This document shows, piece by piece, positions 34,132 through 42,065 of a stretch of 64,000 bases of DNA. This DNA is from Halalkalicoccus sp. CGA53. Lineage in GTDB: Archaea > Halobacteriota > Halobacteria > Halobacteriales > Halalkalicoccaceae. How positions within the stretch are numbered: the first letter of the stretch is position 1; every line of letters begins with the position of its first letter. The stretch covers positions 2,719,521 to 2,783,520 of the forward strand of contig NZ_CP144125.1 in assembly GCF_036429475.1 (NCBI RefSeq), written 5' to 3'. Made by a program: the position numbers and the translations under genes. Below the pieces are notes generated by a model, which was given only the letters and a program-made list of their open reading frames with translations, made no database searches and was not told where the DNA came from.

Positions 34132-35634
34132 ATGAGAACCTACACCGCCGGCGGGATCACGTTGGAGCGGGTTCGTGAGAACGTCTGGGAGATCCCACGG
34201 GAGGGGGAGATGCGCGTCCCGGCCAGAGTGCTCGCGAGCGAGGCGCTCCTGGAGGAGATCTCCGAGGACAAGACGCTCTCGCAGCTGAAGAACTCCACGC
34301 AGCTCCCGGGAATCACGAGCCACGCGATCTGCATGCCCGACGGCCACCAGGGCTACGGCTTTCCCGTCGGAGGAGTCGGCGCGATGGACGCCGAGACGGG
34401 CTGTCTCTCGCCCGGCGCGGTCGGCTACGACATCAACTGCGGGGTGCGGATGGTCCGGACGAACCTCACCTACGAGGACGTCGAGGGACGGGAGGAGGAG
34501 CTGGTGAACGCGCTGTTCGACGCGATCCCCTCCGGACTCGGCGGCGGCGGCGTCGTCGAGAGCGGTATCGAGACAGTGAACGCGGTGCTCGAAGAGGGCG
34601 TCGAGTGGGCCGTCCGCGAGGGCTACGCCACCGAGGGCGATCTCGCGCGGTGTGAGGACGAAGGCCGGCGGCCGGACGCCGACCCCGACGCCATCTCCCA
34701 GAAGGCGAAGGACCGGGGGAAGAACCAGTTGGGGAGCCTCGGGAGCGGGAACCACTTCCTCGAGGTCCAGCGGGTGACCGACGTCTTCGACGCCGAGATC
34801 GCGGAGGCGTACGGCCTGCGCGAGGAGGGTGTCGTCGTGCTGATCCACTGCGGGAGCCGCGGGCTCGGCCACCAGACGTGTAACGACTACCTCCGGCGGA
34901 TCGAGCGCGAGCACGGCGACTTACTCGCCTCGTTGCCCGACAAGGAACTCGCCGCCGCACCCGCCGGCTCCGACCTCGCGGAGGCGTACTACGGCGCGAT
35001 GTGTGCCGCGATCAACTTCGCGTGGGTGAACCGCCAGCTGATCACCCACGGGACGAGAGAGGTGTTCGAGCGGGTGTTCGACCGGTCGTGGGAGGACCTG
35101 GGGATGGAGCTGCTCTACGACGTCGCGCACAACATCGCGAAGAAGGAGGTCCACGAGGTCGGTTTGGATACCCGTGGGAACGCGGTACCGGCCGACCGCG
35201 CGGAGTCGTTCGAGGACCGCGAGCTCTACGTCCACCGGAAGGGTGCGACGCGGGCCTTTCCCGCCGGTCGCGAGGAGGTCCCGAGGACCTACCGCGACGT
35301 CGGCCAGCCGGTGATCATCCCGGGGAGCATGGGCGCGGGCAGCTACGTGCTCTGTGGCGGCGAGCACTCGATGCGCGAGACGTTCGGCTCGACGGCCCAC
35401 GGCGCGGGGAGGCTGATGAGTCGGACGCAGGCGAAACAGGAGTTCTGGGGCGGCGACGTGCAGGACGAGCTGCGGGGCCAGAAGGTGTACGTCAAGGCCC
35501 AGAGCGGTGCGACCGTGGCGGAGGAGGCCCCCGGGGTGTACAAGGATGTCGACGAAGTGGTGCGGGTGAGCGACGCCCTAGGCATCGGGGACAAAGTGGC
35601 GAGGACGTTCCCGGTCTGTAACATCAAGGGGTAG
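34132..35634 (+). CDS. rtcB: RtcB tRNA-splicing RNA ligase
   Basis: 500 residues. It joins RNA 3'-phosphate (or 2',3'-cyclic phosphate) to 5'-OH ends in tRNA splicing and repair, using GTP and Mn2+. Metal ligands are in GYDINCGVRMV (Cys), NHFLEVQ (His), HCGSRGLGHQ (His), and the guanylylated His is in STAHGAGRLMSRTQ. No intein or frameshift is seen. Start ATG 34132. It follows two antiporter genes on the same strand, with a 45-base gap. The partner archease lies at 28270. Confidence 0.95.
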   Translation: MRTYTAGGITLERVRENVWEIPREGEMRVPARVLASEALLEEISEDKTLSQLKNSTQLPGITSHAICMPDGHQGYGFPVGGVGAMDAETGCLSPGAVGYDINCGVRMVRTNLTYEDVEGREEELVNALFDAIPSGLGGGGVVESGIETVNAVLEEGVEWAVREGYATEGDLARCEDEGRRPDADPDAISQKAKDRGKNQLGSLGSGNHFLEVQRVTDVFDAEIAEAYGLREEGVVVLIHCGSRGLGHQTCNDYLRRIEREHGDLLASLPDKELAAAPAGSDLAEAYYGAMCAAINFAWVNRQLITHGTREVFERVFDRSWEDLGMELLYDVAHNIAKKEVHEVGLDTRGNAVPADRAESFEDRELYVHRKGATRAFPAGREEVPRTYRDVGQPVIIPGSMGAGSYVLCGGEHSMRETFGSTAHGAGRLMSRTQAKQEFWGGDVQDELRGQKVYVKAQSGATVAEEAPGVYKDVDEVVRVSDALGIGDKVARTFPVCNIKG

Positions 35635-35749
35635 AGAGGTGAAGCCGTCGCCGTCTATTTCGACATCGGCGGGTAGCAGTCGCCGTCTGAGAGCTCGGAA
35701 CGCGTATCGTGGACGGTGACTGTACGACTCGCCGTCGACCGCCGACGCG

Positions 35750-36565
35750 CTACACCCCGAGCCGGTCCGCGAGGTCCTCCGGGAGTCCGCCCTGGAGGTC
35801 GAACAGCTCGCGCACCTCCTCGTCGTCCAGTTCGAAGTCGAAGACGTCGACGTTCTCTCGGATGTGTCCAGGAGAAGACGACATCGGGATCGTCGAGACC
35901 ATCGGCTGCTGGAGCAGCCACCGGATCGCCACCTGCGCGGCGCTCTTCCCGTATCGCTCCCCGATCGACTCCAGCACCTCGTCGCCGACGACGTCCCCGA
36001 CCGCGAGCGGGCTATAGGCGGTCAGCATCACGCCCTCGTCGATACAGAACGCCAGGAGATCCCTCTGGGACTCGTAGGGGTGGTACTTCACCTGGTTCGT
36101 CAGGATCGGCGTCTCCGAGAGCTCCATCGCCTCCGCCGTCTCTCGGACCGAGAAGTTGCTGACGCCGACGTGTCTGACACTCCCCTCCTCCTGGAGCTCG
36201 TTCATCGCCCCGATCGTCTCCTCGTGGCTCACACGGTCGTTCGGCGCGTGGATCAACAGCAGATCGACGTACTCCGTCCCCAGGCGGTCGAGGCTCTCTC
36301 CCGTCGACTCCAGAACCGCGTCGTGATCGCGGTTTCCGTCCGCGAGTTTGGTGGTGACGAACAGCTCCTCGCGGTCGACGTCACTCTCCACGATCGCGTC
36401 GCCGACCGCGCCCTCGCTGCCGTAGATCTGCGCGGTGTCGATATGTCGGTAGCCGGACTCGAGCGCGGTCGAGACGGCGCGGTACTGCTCGTCGTACCCA
36501 TCCATCCGGGCGGTGCCGAACCCCAGCGCCGGTACGTCCGTACCGTCGACGGTGACGTACTCCAT
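35750..36565 (-). CDS. Aldo/keto reductase, AKR5-like
   Basis: 271 residues from ATG 36565 (MEYVTVDGTDVPALGFGT). The (beta/alpha)8 NADPH-dependent family marks are ALGFGTARM, SGYRHIDTAQIYGSEGAVG with the catalytic Tyr, FVTTKLADGNRD with Lys, YVDLLLIHAPND with His, HVGVSNFS and PYESQRDLLAFC, and a late IPMSSSPGHIRENVDVF. It reduces aldehydes or ketones of unknown kind. It is convergent with rtcB; the 115-base spacer shows no gene. Confidence 0.9.
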   Translation of the reverse strand: MEYVTVDGTDVPALGFGTARMDGYDEQYRAVSTALESGYRHIDTAQIYGSEGAVGDAIVESDVDREELFVTTKLADGNRDHDAVLESTGESLDRLGTEYVDLLLIHAPNDRVSHEETIGAMNELQEEGSVRHVGVSNFSVRETAEAMELSETPILTNQVKYHPYESQRDLLAFCIDEGVMLTAYSPLAVGDVVGDEVLESIGERYGKSAAQVAIRWLLQQPMVSTIPMSSSPGHIRENVDVFDFELDDEEVRELFDLQGGLPEDLADRLGV

Positions 36566-36680
36566 GTCGAAGGGTAGCGACGGCGGGGTGCAAAAGCGAC
36601 GGGCACGCGTCAGCGGCACGGAGGATCGCTCGACCGTGGTCGCGGGAACCGAGGGGACCCGATCGCCCCATCGCGACGAT

Positions 36681-36686
36681 TTATAC
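36681..36686 (+). promoter_or_regulatory. Probable TATA box of the MFS gene
   Basis: TTATAC in GATTTATACCGG lies 25-30 bases before the ATG at 36711, the usual spacing for a leaderless transcript. Confidence 0.55.
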
Positions 36687-36710
36687 CGGTGGGAAGATCA
36701 GAGGGCCACG

Positions 36711-37931
36711 ATGGACGGTGACGACCGGTCGATCGCCCGCTTCACGGCGCTGAGCCACGCGACGTTCCACGGCTACGAGCTCTCGATCCCCGTCTTCGTC
36801 GTGGTCTGGCTCGACACGTTCTCGGTGACCGCGGCGACGCTCGGTCTCGTTCTCGCCGCCGGCTTCGCACTCGTCGGCATCGGCGGGCCGCCCTGTGGCG
36901 TCCTCGCGGATCGCTACGGCTCGAAACGCCTCGTCCTCTGTTCGATCGGCGGGATGGGCCTCTCGTTCGCGCTCATCGCGCTCTCGCCGAACGTCCTCGT
37001 GCTGACGTTCGCGCTCGTTGTCTGGGGGGCGGCGGCGAGTCTCTACCACCCGGCAGGCCTCTCGCTGATCAGCCGGGGCGCGGAGGCCCGTGGAACCGTC
37101 CTCGGCTACCACGGCGCGGCCGGGAGCGTCGGCACCGCCCTCGGCCCGTCGCTCGCGCTCGGACTGCTCGTCGTCCTCGACTGGCGGTCCGTCGCGTTCG
37201 CCTTCGTCCTCCCCGCGCTGTTCGCGGTCGCGCTCGGCCTGTGGATCGACGTCGGGGAGGGAGACGTACGGGAGGGTGACGCCGGTACGACGGAGGCGAC
37301 CGCCGACGGCGGCCACGTCCGATCGTTTCTCGACTCCTCTCGCTCGCTTCTCACCGGGAGTTTCCTCGTCGTCTTCGCGGTCGTGATGACCTACGGGATC
37401 TACTACCGGGGGCTGACCTCCTTCCTCCCGGACGTGCTCTCCCGTCTCGCGATCGCGGAACCGGTCGCCGTCGGCGGCGGGACGATCGACCCGGCGCAGG
37501 CGGTCTACGTCGGCCTGCTGCTCGTGGGTGTCCTCGGCCAGTACGCTGGCGGGCGACTGACCGACCGCGTCGCGAGCATCGAGCGCGCGCTCGTCGCGAC
37601 CTTCCTCGTGCTCGCGCTCGCGTCGCTCGCGTTCGTTCCGGCCGCGGGAATGGGGATCGTCGCGCTCGCGGCGGTCTGTGCGGTCATCGGGTTCGCGATG
37701 TACGTCTTCGCGCCGATGGGGCAGGCGCTGATCGCGGAGACGGTCCCAGCGGACCTCCACGGCCTCTCCTACGGCTACACCTACTTCGGGACCTTCGGCG
37801 TCGGTGCGCTCGGCGCGTCGCTCGCGGGCGCGACGCTGACCTACGCGACCTGGCCGGCGCTGTTCGGACTGCTCACCGCGGTCGCGGTCGTCTGTGCGGC
37901 CATCGCGGGCTGGCTCGCGGTTCGACAGTGA
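36711..37931 (+). CDS. Major facilitator superfamily transporter
   Basis: 406 residues from ATG 36711, with twelve predicted helices. The MFS loop between helices 2 and 3 is seen as GVLADRYGSKRLVLCSIGG (G-x-L-a-D-r-x-G-r-k/r) and the repeat in half two as AGGRLTDRVASIERALV. A long charged loop (EGDVREGDAGTTEATADGGH) splits the halves. The substrate is unknown. It stands alone, ending 23 bases before the convergent vapC stop. Confidence 0.88.
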   Translation: MDGDDRSIARFTALSHATFHGYELSIPVFVVVWLDTFSVTAATLGLVLAAGFALVGIGGPPCGVLADRYGSKRLVLCSIGGMGLSFALIALSPNVLVLTFALVVWGAAASLYHPAGLSLISRGAEARGTVLGYHGAAGSVGTALGPSLALGLLVVLDWRSVAFAFVLPALFAVALGLWIDVGEGDVREGDAGTTEATADGGHVRSFLDSSRSLLTGSFLVVFAVVMTYGIYYRGLTSFLPDVLSRLAIAEPVAVGGGTIDPAQAVYVGLLLVGVLGQYAGGRLTDRVASIERALVATFLVLALASLAFVPAAGMGIVALAAVCAVIGFAMYVFAPMGQALIAETVPADLHGLSYGYTYFGTFGVGALGASLAGATLTYATWPALFGLLTAVAVVCAAIAGWLAVRQ

Positions 37932-37954
37932 CCTCGTTCGGGTCGATCCCGGTT

Positions 37955-38380
37955 CTACCCCGTGAGGTCTGCGACGGTCTCGACGGGGATCTCCTCGCGG
38001 AGACACCCATCCCGAAGCGCGCGGTCCTCCGTGACTACCGCCAGTTCATCGCGCTCTGCGACTGCGAGGTACGCCGCGTCGTAGACCGTAAGTCCCACCC
38101 GGCGTGCGAGTTCGACCGCCCGCTCGAGATCGGTGGTGACCGCGCTCTCGATTCGCATCTCACGAGTGAGCTTGTCGAGGAGGGCAACGGCTTCGTCGAC
38201 ATCGTCGTCCGCGAGTCGATCCAGGGCGATCCCGATCTTCCAGACCGCGTTGGCCGTCTCGTAGATCGTGAGATCCAGGATGGCCTCGTCGAAAACGACG
38301 TCGATATCGACGGTCCTCCCCTCCGTTCCGACGAGGAGATCCACGAGCGCGCTTGCGTCGAACAGTCGGCCCGAAGCCAC
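37955..38380 (-). CDS. VapC-type PIN-domain ribonuclease toxin
   Basis: 141 residues from GTG 38380. The acidic PIN residues are D8 in RLFDASALVDLLVG, E in LTIYETANAVWK, D in LTVYDAAYLAVAE and D in AVVTEDRALRDG. Such enzymes cut RNA and are held off by the antitoxin. It starts three bases after the vapB stop on the same strand, the normal order. All four acidic sites are intact, so activity is expected. Confidence 0.9.
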   Translation of the reverse strand: MASGRLFDASALVDLLVGTEGRTVDIDVVFDEAILDLTIYETANAVWKIGIALDRLADDDVDEAVALLDKLTREMRIESAVTTDLERAVELARRVGLTVYDAAYLAVAERDELAVVTEDRALRDGCLREEIPVETVADLTG

Positions 38381-38383
38381 GGC

Positions 38384-38611
38384 TCAACGCTCCTCTCGCG
38401 TCTCTCTGACGGTATCGACGATCGAGTCGGTATCGACGTCCGTTCCGACGCGCTCTCTGAGCGCGGCGACGTCGCGCCGCAGTTGGTCCCGTCGGCGTTC
38501 GGTCAGCTCTGCGTCGAGCGCTTCGCGGATCACCTCGCTGACGTTGACGTCCTTCCGGTCGAGTTCCTCTTTCATCTCGTCGGGGATCTTCGCGGACACC
38601 GTCGCAGTCAT
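38384..38611 (-). CDS. VapB-type antitoxin, ribbon-helix-helix
   Basis: 75 residues. The N-terminal TATVSAKIPDEMKEELDRKDVNVSEVIREALDAEL is a ribbon-helix-helix DNA-binding arm; the charged C-terminal part (RDQLRRDVAALRERVGTDVD) would wrap the VapC toxin. It should repress its own operon. A TAATACG box at about 38631-38637 lies about 20-26 bases upstream of the ATG. The stretch 38640-38819 upstream holds nothing recognisable. Confidence 0.85.
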   Translation of the reverse strand: MTATVSAKIPDEMKEELDRKDVNVSEVIREALDAELTERRRDQLRRDVAALRERVGTDVDTDSIVDTVRETREER

Positions 38612-38819
38612 ACGTGAAAGTAGTATAGAGACGTATTACCAAGTCGTTTTCGGAGAACGTCCCGAGTCACGGTGTCGTCCCTTGACTCTCGGCCCACGAT
38701 CAGCAGCTAGCCCTCTCCACACGCGAGGGGCGAACTGACCGCCGTGTGTAGCTTCGAACTGTCCACCGGAGGCCTACCGATTCCCTACACACTCGTGACC
38801 GTCCTAAAACACCCCTTCG

Positions 38820-40745
38820 TTAGAGCCACGCCCCGAGCAGGTTCCAGTAGGAGAGCAACCAGCAGAAGCCGACCGCCGACGCCACGACCAGCGTGTAGTG
38901 GAGCCGCGAGAGCACCCCCCAGTAGGACGCTCGCCACGACCGGACTACGTAGAGGGTGGCCCAGAGCGTCGTCAGCGCCGCCAGCACCGGGAGCACGAGC
39001 AGGAGCTGGAGGGTCGTCGGTGGCGACAGGAGCGTCCCCACCGGATCGGTCGCGAGGAGGACGACCACCCCCACGAGGAAGCCGAACAGGAACACCGCAC
39101 CGGTGCCGGCGAGCCACCGTGCGATCCGCGGTCGCTCGGGCGGGGGCGGCCCGTCCCGGTAGCGACGACGGACCATCGCGAGCGGCCAGCCGACGACCGC
39201 CGAGAGCAGCACCAGCAGGGTGAGTCCGGCGACCGCCCCCTGGAACAGCGGCCGCTCGTACCAGTCGAGACGCTCGAACGCCATGACCGGAACGCTCCCG
39301 AGGAAGGCGTGGGTGATCTCACCGTCCTCCTCGCGGAACACGAGCGTCTCCTCCGCACCGACCTCCCTGAACAGCAGGTCGTCGATCTCGACGAACCGCC
39401 ACTCCTCGCCGAGCGTCGACACCACCACCGTTCCGTCGGCGTCGACAGCGACCTCGGCGGTCGAGGTCGCGCCGACGAGTTTCTCGTAGGTCGTCTCGGC
39501 GATCCGCAGCCCACGGTAGCTTCCCTCGATCGCCTCCGCGTGTGCGGGGGCTCCGTCCGGCTCCAGAGGTGGCTCGGACCCTGCTGCCGGATCGAACCGG
39601 TCGAGGAACCTCCCGACGAACTCCTCGCGGGCGGCGACCCCGCCCGGGCTGTTGTACGAGACGAACAGCCCGAGGTCGAGGTCGGGTATCAAGAGCAGTT
39701 CGGTGTGAAAGAGTTCGGTGTCGCCGCCGTGGGCGATCACTCGGAGGTCTCCACGACTCCGCTCGTAGAAGCCGAAGGCGACCCCGTTGATCCGATCATC
39801 GTGGCCGAACCGGCGTTCGTGCATCCGCTCGACCGACTCGGGCTCGAGCACCCGCCCGCCCTCTACCTCCCCACCGTTCAGGTTCGCGAGCATGAACCGC
39901 GCCATGTCGGTCGCCGTCGCGCTCGCCGACCCCGCGGGCGGGATGCCGACGTACTCGAACTCCCCTTCTCGAAACCCCCCGCCCGTGTACCGATACCCCC
40001 GCGAGAGGTCGGGTTCCAGGTCCTCGGGGACGGGCTGGCCGAACGTGGTCCGCTCCATCCCGAGCGGTGCGAGGATCTCCGCTTCGACGTACGCCTCGAA
40101 GCTCGTTCCCGCCCACTCCGCGACGACCTGTCCCACGAGCGCGCTGCCGTAGTTCGAGTAGGAGGCGAGTTCGCCGGGCGGTCGGACCCGGGCCGGTTGC
40201 TCCTCGCGGAGCACCTCAGCGAGCGGGCGCAGGTCGTCCTCGTTCGCGACGAACGTCCCCCGAAGCCGCTCCTCGAACCCGGGCGTGTGGGTCGCGAGGT
40301 GCGAGAGCGTGATCGGCTCGGTGTAGGTCCCGGGGATCGTCACCTCCTCTAGATACCGGTTCACGTCGGTATCCAGGTCGAACGCATCTCGCTCTGCACC
40401 CTGCATCGCGGCCGTCCAGCCGAAGAGCTTCGAGACCGAGCCGATCCTGAAGAGGGTCTCGTCGGCGCGCACCTCACGACCGGCCTCGACGTCCGCGTAG
40501 CCGTAGCCCTTCGCGAACTCGACGCTTCCGTCGTGGACGACCGAGACTGTCGCGCCCGCGACGTCGTGTTCGGCCAGCCCCTCGGCCATCAGGTCGTCGA
40601 CGAACCCCTCCAGGCCTTCTAGACCCTCGGAGACCGCCTCGCTCCCGGCCTCCGCCGCGACCGGGAGCCCCCCGGCGAACGCCGTTGCTCCCGTCCCCAT
40701 CGCGCCCGAGAGGAAGCCCCGGCGGGAGAGCTCTGTGGGTGCCAT
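38820..40745 (-). CDS. Exported serine hydrolase (class C beta-lactamase family) with C-terminal membrane domain
   Basis: 641 residues. A Tat signal SRRGFLSGAMGTGATAFAGG is followed by a beta-lactamase-like domain: S-x-x-K in FRIGSVSKLFGWTA, Y-S-N in ELASYSNYGSALVGQ, and H-G-G in RVIAHGGDTELFH. Around residue 395 a small beta domain begins (EAIEGSYRGLRIAE), and the last 150 residues hold four or five helices (FQGAVAGLTLLVLLSAVVGW, FLFGFLVGVVVLLAT, LLLVLPVLAALTTLWATLY). The enzyme likely acts on a surface ester or peptide. Penicillin action is unlikely as archaea lack murein. Confidence 0.88.
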   Translation of the reverse strand: MAPTELSRRGFLSGAMGTGATAFAGGLPVAAEAGSEAVSEGLEGLEGFVDDLMAEGLAEHDVAGATVSVVHDGSVEFAKGYGYADVEAGREVRADETLFRIGSVSKLFGWTAAMQGAERDAFDLDTDVNRYLEEVTIPGTYTEPITLSHLATHTPGFEERLRGTFVANEDDLRPLAEVLREEQPARVRPPGELASYSNYGSALVGQVVAEWAGTSFEAYVEAEILAPLGMERTTFGQPVPEDLEPDLSRGYRYTGGGFREGEFEYVGIPPAGSASATATDMARFMLANLNGGEVEGGRVLEPESVERMHERRFGHDDRINGVAFGFYERSRGDLRVIAHGGDTELFHTELLLIPDLDLGLFVSYNSPGGVAAREEFVGRFLDRFDPAAGSEPPLEPDGAPAHAEAIEGSYRGLRIAETTYEKLVGATSTAEVAVDADGTVVVSTLGEEWRFVEIDDLLFREVGAEETLVFREEDGEITHAFLGSVPVMAFERLDWYERPLFQGAVAGLTLLVLLSAVVGWPLAMVRRRYRDGPPPPERPRIARWLAGTGAVFLFGFLVGVVVLLATDPVGTLLSPPTTLQLLLVLPVLAALTTLWATLYVVRSWRASYWGVLSRLHYTLVVASAVGFCWLLSYWNLLGAWL

Positions 40746-40788
40746 CTGACTCCCGTCTCTGCGCGAAGGTGATCAATCCACCGACGGC

Positions 40789-41130
40789 TCAGTCGCCCGG
40801 TCCACCCGGATACCGCGGCCCGCGCGGTCGTTCGCGGCCGATCTCGACGAACTCCGAGGAGAGCTCGGGAACGACCTCCCTCCCCTCCTCGAACTTCACG
40901 AAGCTCAGGTAGAAGCGCTCGCCACAGCCCGACTCTCCCTCGACGAGCGTGCCGTCATCGCCACAGGTGAAGGCGACGCCCTCACTCTCCTCGAACGCCT
41001 CGTCGGGGCTTGCGTACTCCCAGCGCTCGAACGGGTAGGGCGTGACCGCCTTGTCCGCGAGATAGCCATCGCGCTCGAGTTCGACCACCGCGCCGCAGTG
41101 TGGACAGTGGTAGCTGACCGGGTAGCTCAT
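40789..41130 (-). CDS. Small zinc-ribbon protein of unknown function
   Basis: 113 residues, starting MSYPVSYHCPHCGAVVELER. Cys pairs are seen in YHCPHCGA and later in FTCGDD and SGCGERF, enough for one zinc ribbon. The C-terminal tail is Pro/Arg/Gly rich (RERPRGPRYPGGPGD). A haloarchaeal type I do not recognise by name. It is divergent from the eIF2B-like gene and follows the serine hydrolase end to start (43-base gap). Confidence 0.7.
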   Translation of the reverse strand: MSYPVSYHCPHCGAVVELERDGYLADKAVTPYPFERWEYASPDEAFEESEGVAFTCGDDGTLVEGESGCGERFYLSFVKFEEGREVVPELSSEFVEIGRERPRGPRYPGGPGD

Positions 41131-41210
41131 GCCCCCGGAAGGGGACGAGCACGCTTACGGCCTGCGCTCTCCCCCGGAACACCTTTCGCTCGCGCGGGCG
41201 AGGATCGGAC

Positions 41211-42065
41211 ATGATCGACGAGACGGTCGAGGAGATCACGGAGATGCGGACACACAGCTCCTCGATAGTGGCGATCAACGCGACGCAGGCCCTCTCGGAA
41301 CTGCTCGAACGCGAGTACGCGACCGTCGAGGAGTTCGTCCAGGACGTCGAGCACAACAGTCGCGCGCTCAGGCGCGCGAACACCTCACACGCCTCGCTGC
41401 ACACCACTCAGCGCGAGGTCGTCCGTGCGGTCACCGAGACCGAGGTCGAGAGCGTTCAGGAGGCGAAACGGGTCCTCGAGTCGGCGATCTCCCGGGTGGT
41501 CAACGACGTCGAGACGGGAAAGCGACGGGCGGCGATGCACCTGAGCGAGCGCCTCGAAGACGGGACGACGCTGCTCACCCACGACTACTCGACGACGGTG
41601 CTCGAGGGGATCGAACTCGCCGCACGCGAGGGGAACCGGCTCTCGGTCTACGTGACGGAAGCGCGTCCGCGCTACCTCGGCCGGAAGTCGGCGCGCGCGC
41701 TCGCGACGGTCGACGGCGTGGACGCGACGCTCGTCGTCGACGGCGCGTCGGGCCACGTCCTCCGGGAGTGCGACGCGGTCGCCGTCGGGATGGACTGCCT
41801 CGTCGACGGGACGCTCTACAACCGCGTCGGCACCTACCCGATCGCGGCCGTCGCGAAGGATCTCGGCGTGCCGGTCTGGGCCGCCGGCTCCGACGCGAAG
41901 GTGGTCGACCGCGGTTTCGCCTTCGAGAACGAACACCGCTCGCCGAACGAGGTGATGCTCGAACCCGCCGACGGCTTCTCGGTCGAGAACCCCGCCTACG
42001 ACGCGACCCCGCTCCGACTGCTCGACGCGGTGCTCACCGACGAGGGTCCACGGGGGGTCGACTGA
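41211..42065 (+). CDS. eIF2B-related protein (ribose-1,5-bisphosphate isomerase-like family)
   Basis: 284 residues. The Rossmann-type C-terminal half has LLTHDYSTTVLEGI, LSVYVTEARPRYLGRKSA, DAVAVGMDCLVDGTLYNRVGTYPIA and VPVWAAGSDAKVVDR, as in archaeal eIF2B-alpha-like proteins. This family includes ribose-1,5-bisphosphate isomerase and methylthioribose-1-phosphate isomerase; the catalytic Cys/Asp pair is not clearly present, so the reaction is open. The gene stops immediately before the GH15 start (TGA then ATG), which suggests a tie to sugar breakdown. Confidence 0.8.
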   Translation: MIDETVEEITEMRTHSSSIVAINATQALSELLEREYATVEEFVQDVEHNSRALRRANTSHASLHTTQREVVRAVTETEVESVQEAKRVLESAISRVVNDVETGKRRAAMHLSERLEDGTTLLTHDYSTTVLEGIELAAREGNRLSVYVTEARPRYLGRKSARALATVDGVDATLVVDGASGHVLRECDAVAVGMDCLVDGTLYNRVGTYPIAAVAKDLGVPVWAAGSDAKVVDRGFAFENEHRSPNEVMLEPADGFSVENPAYDATPLRLLDAVLTDEGPRGVD

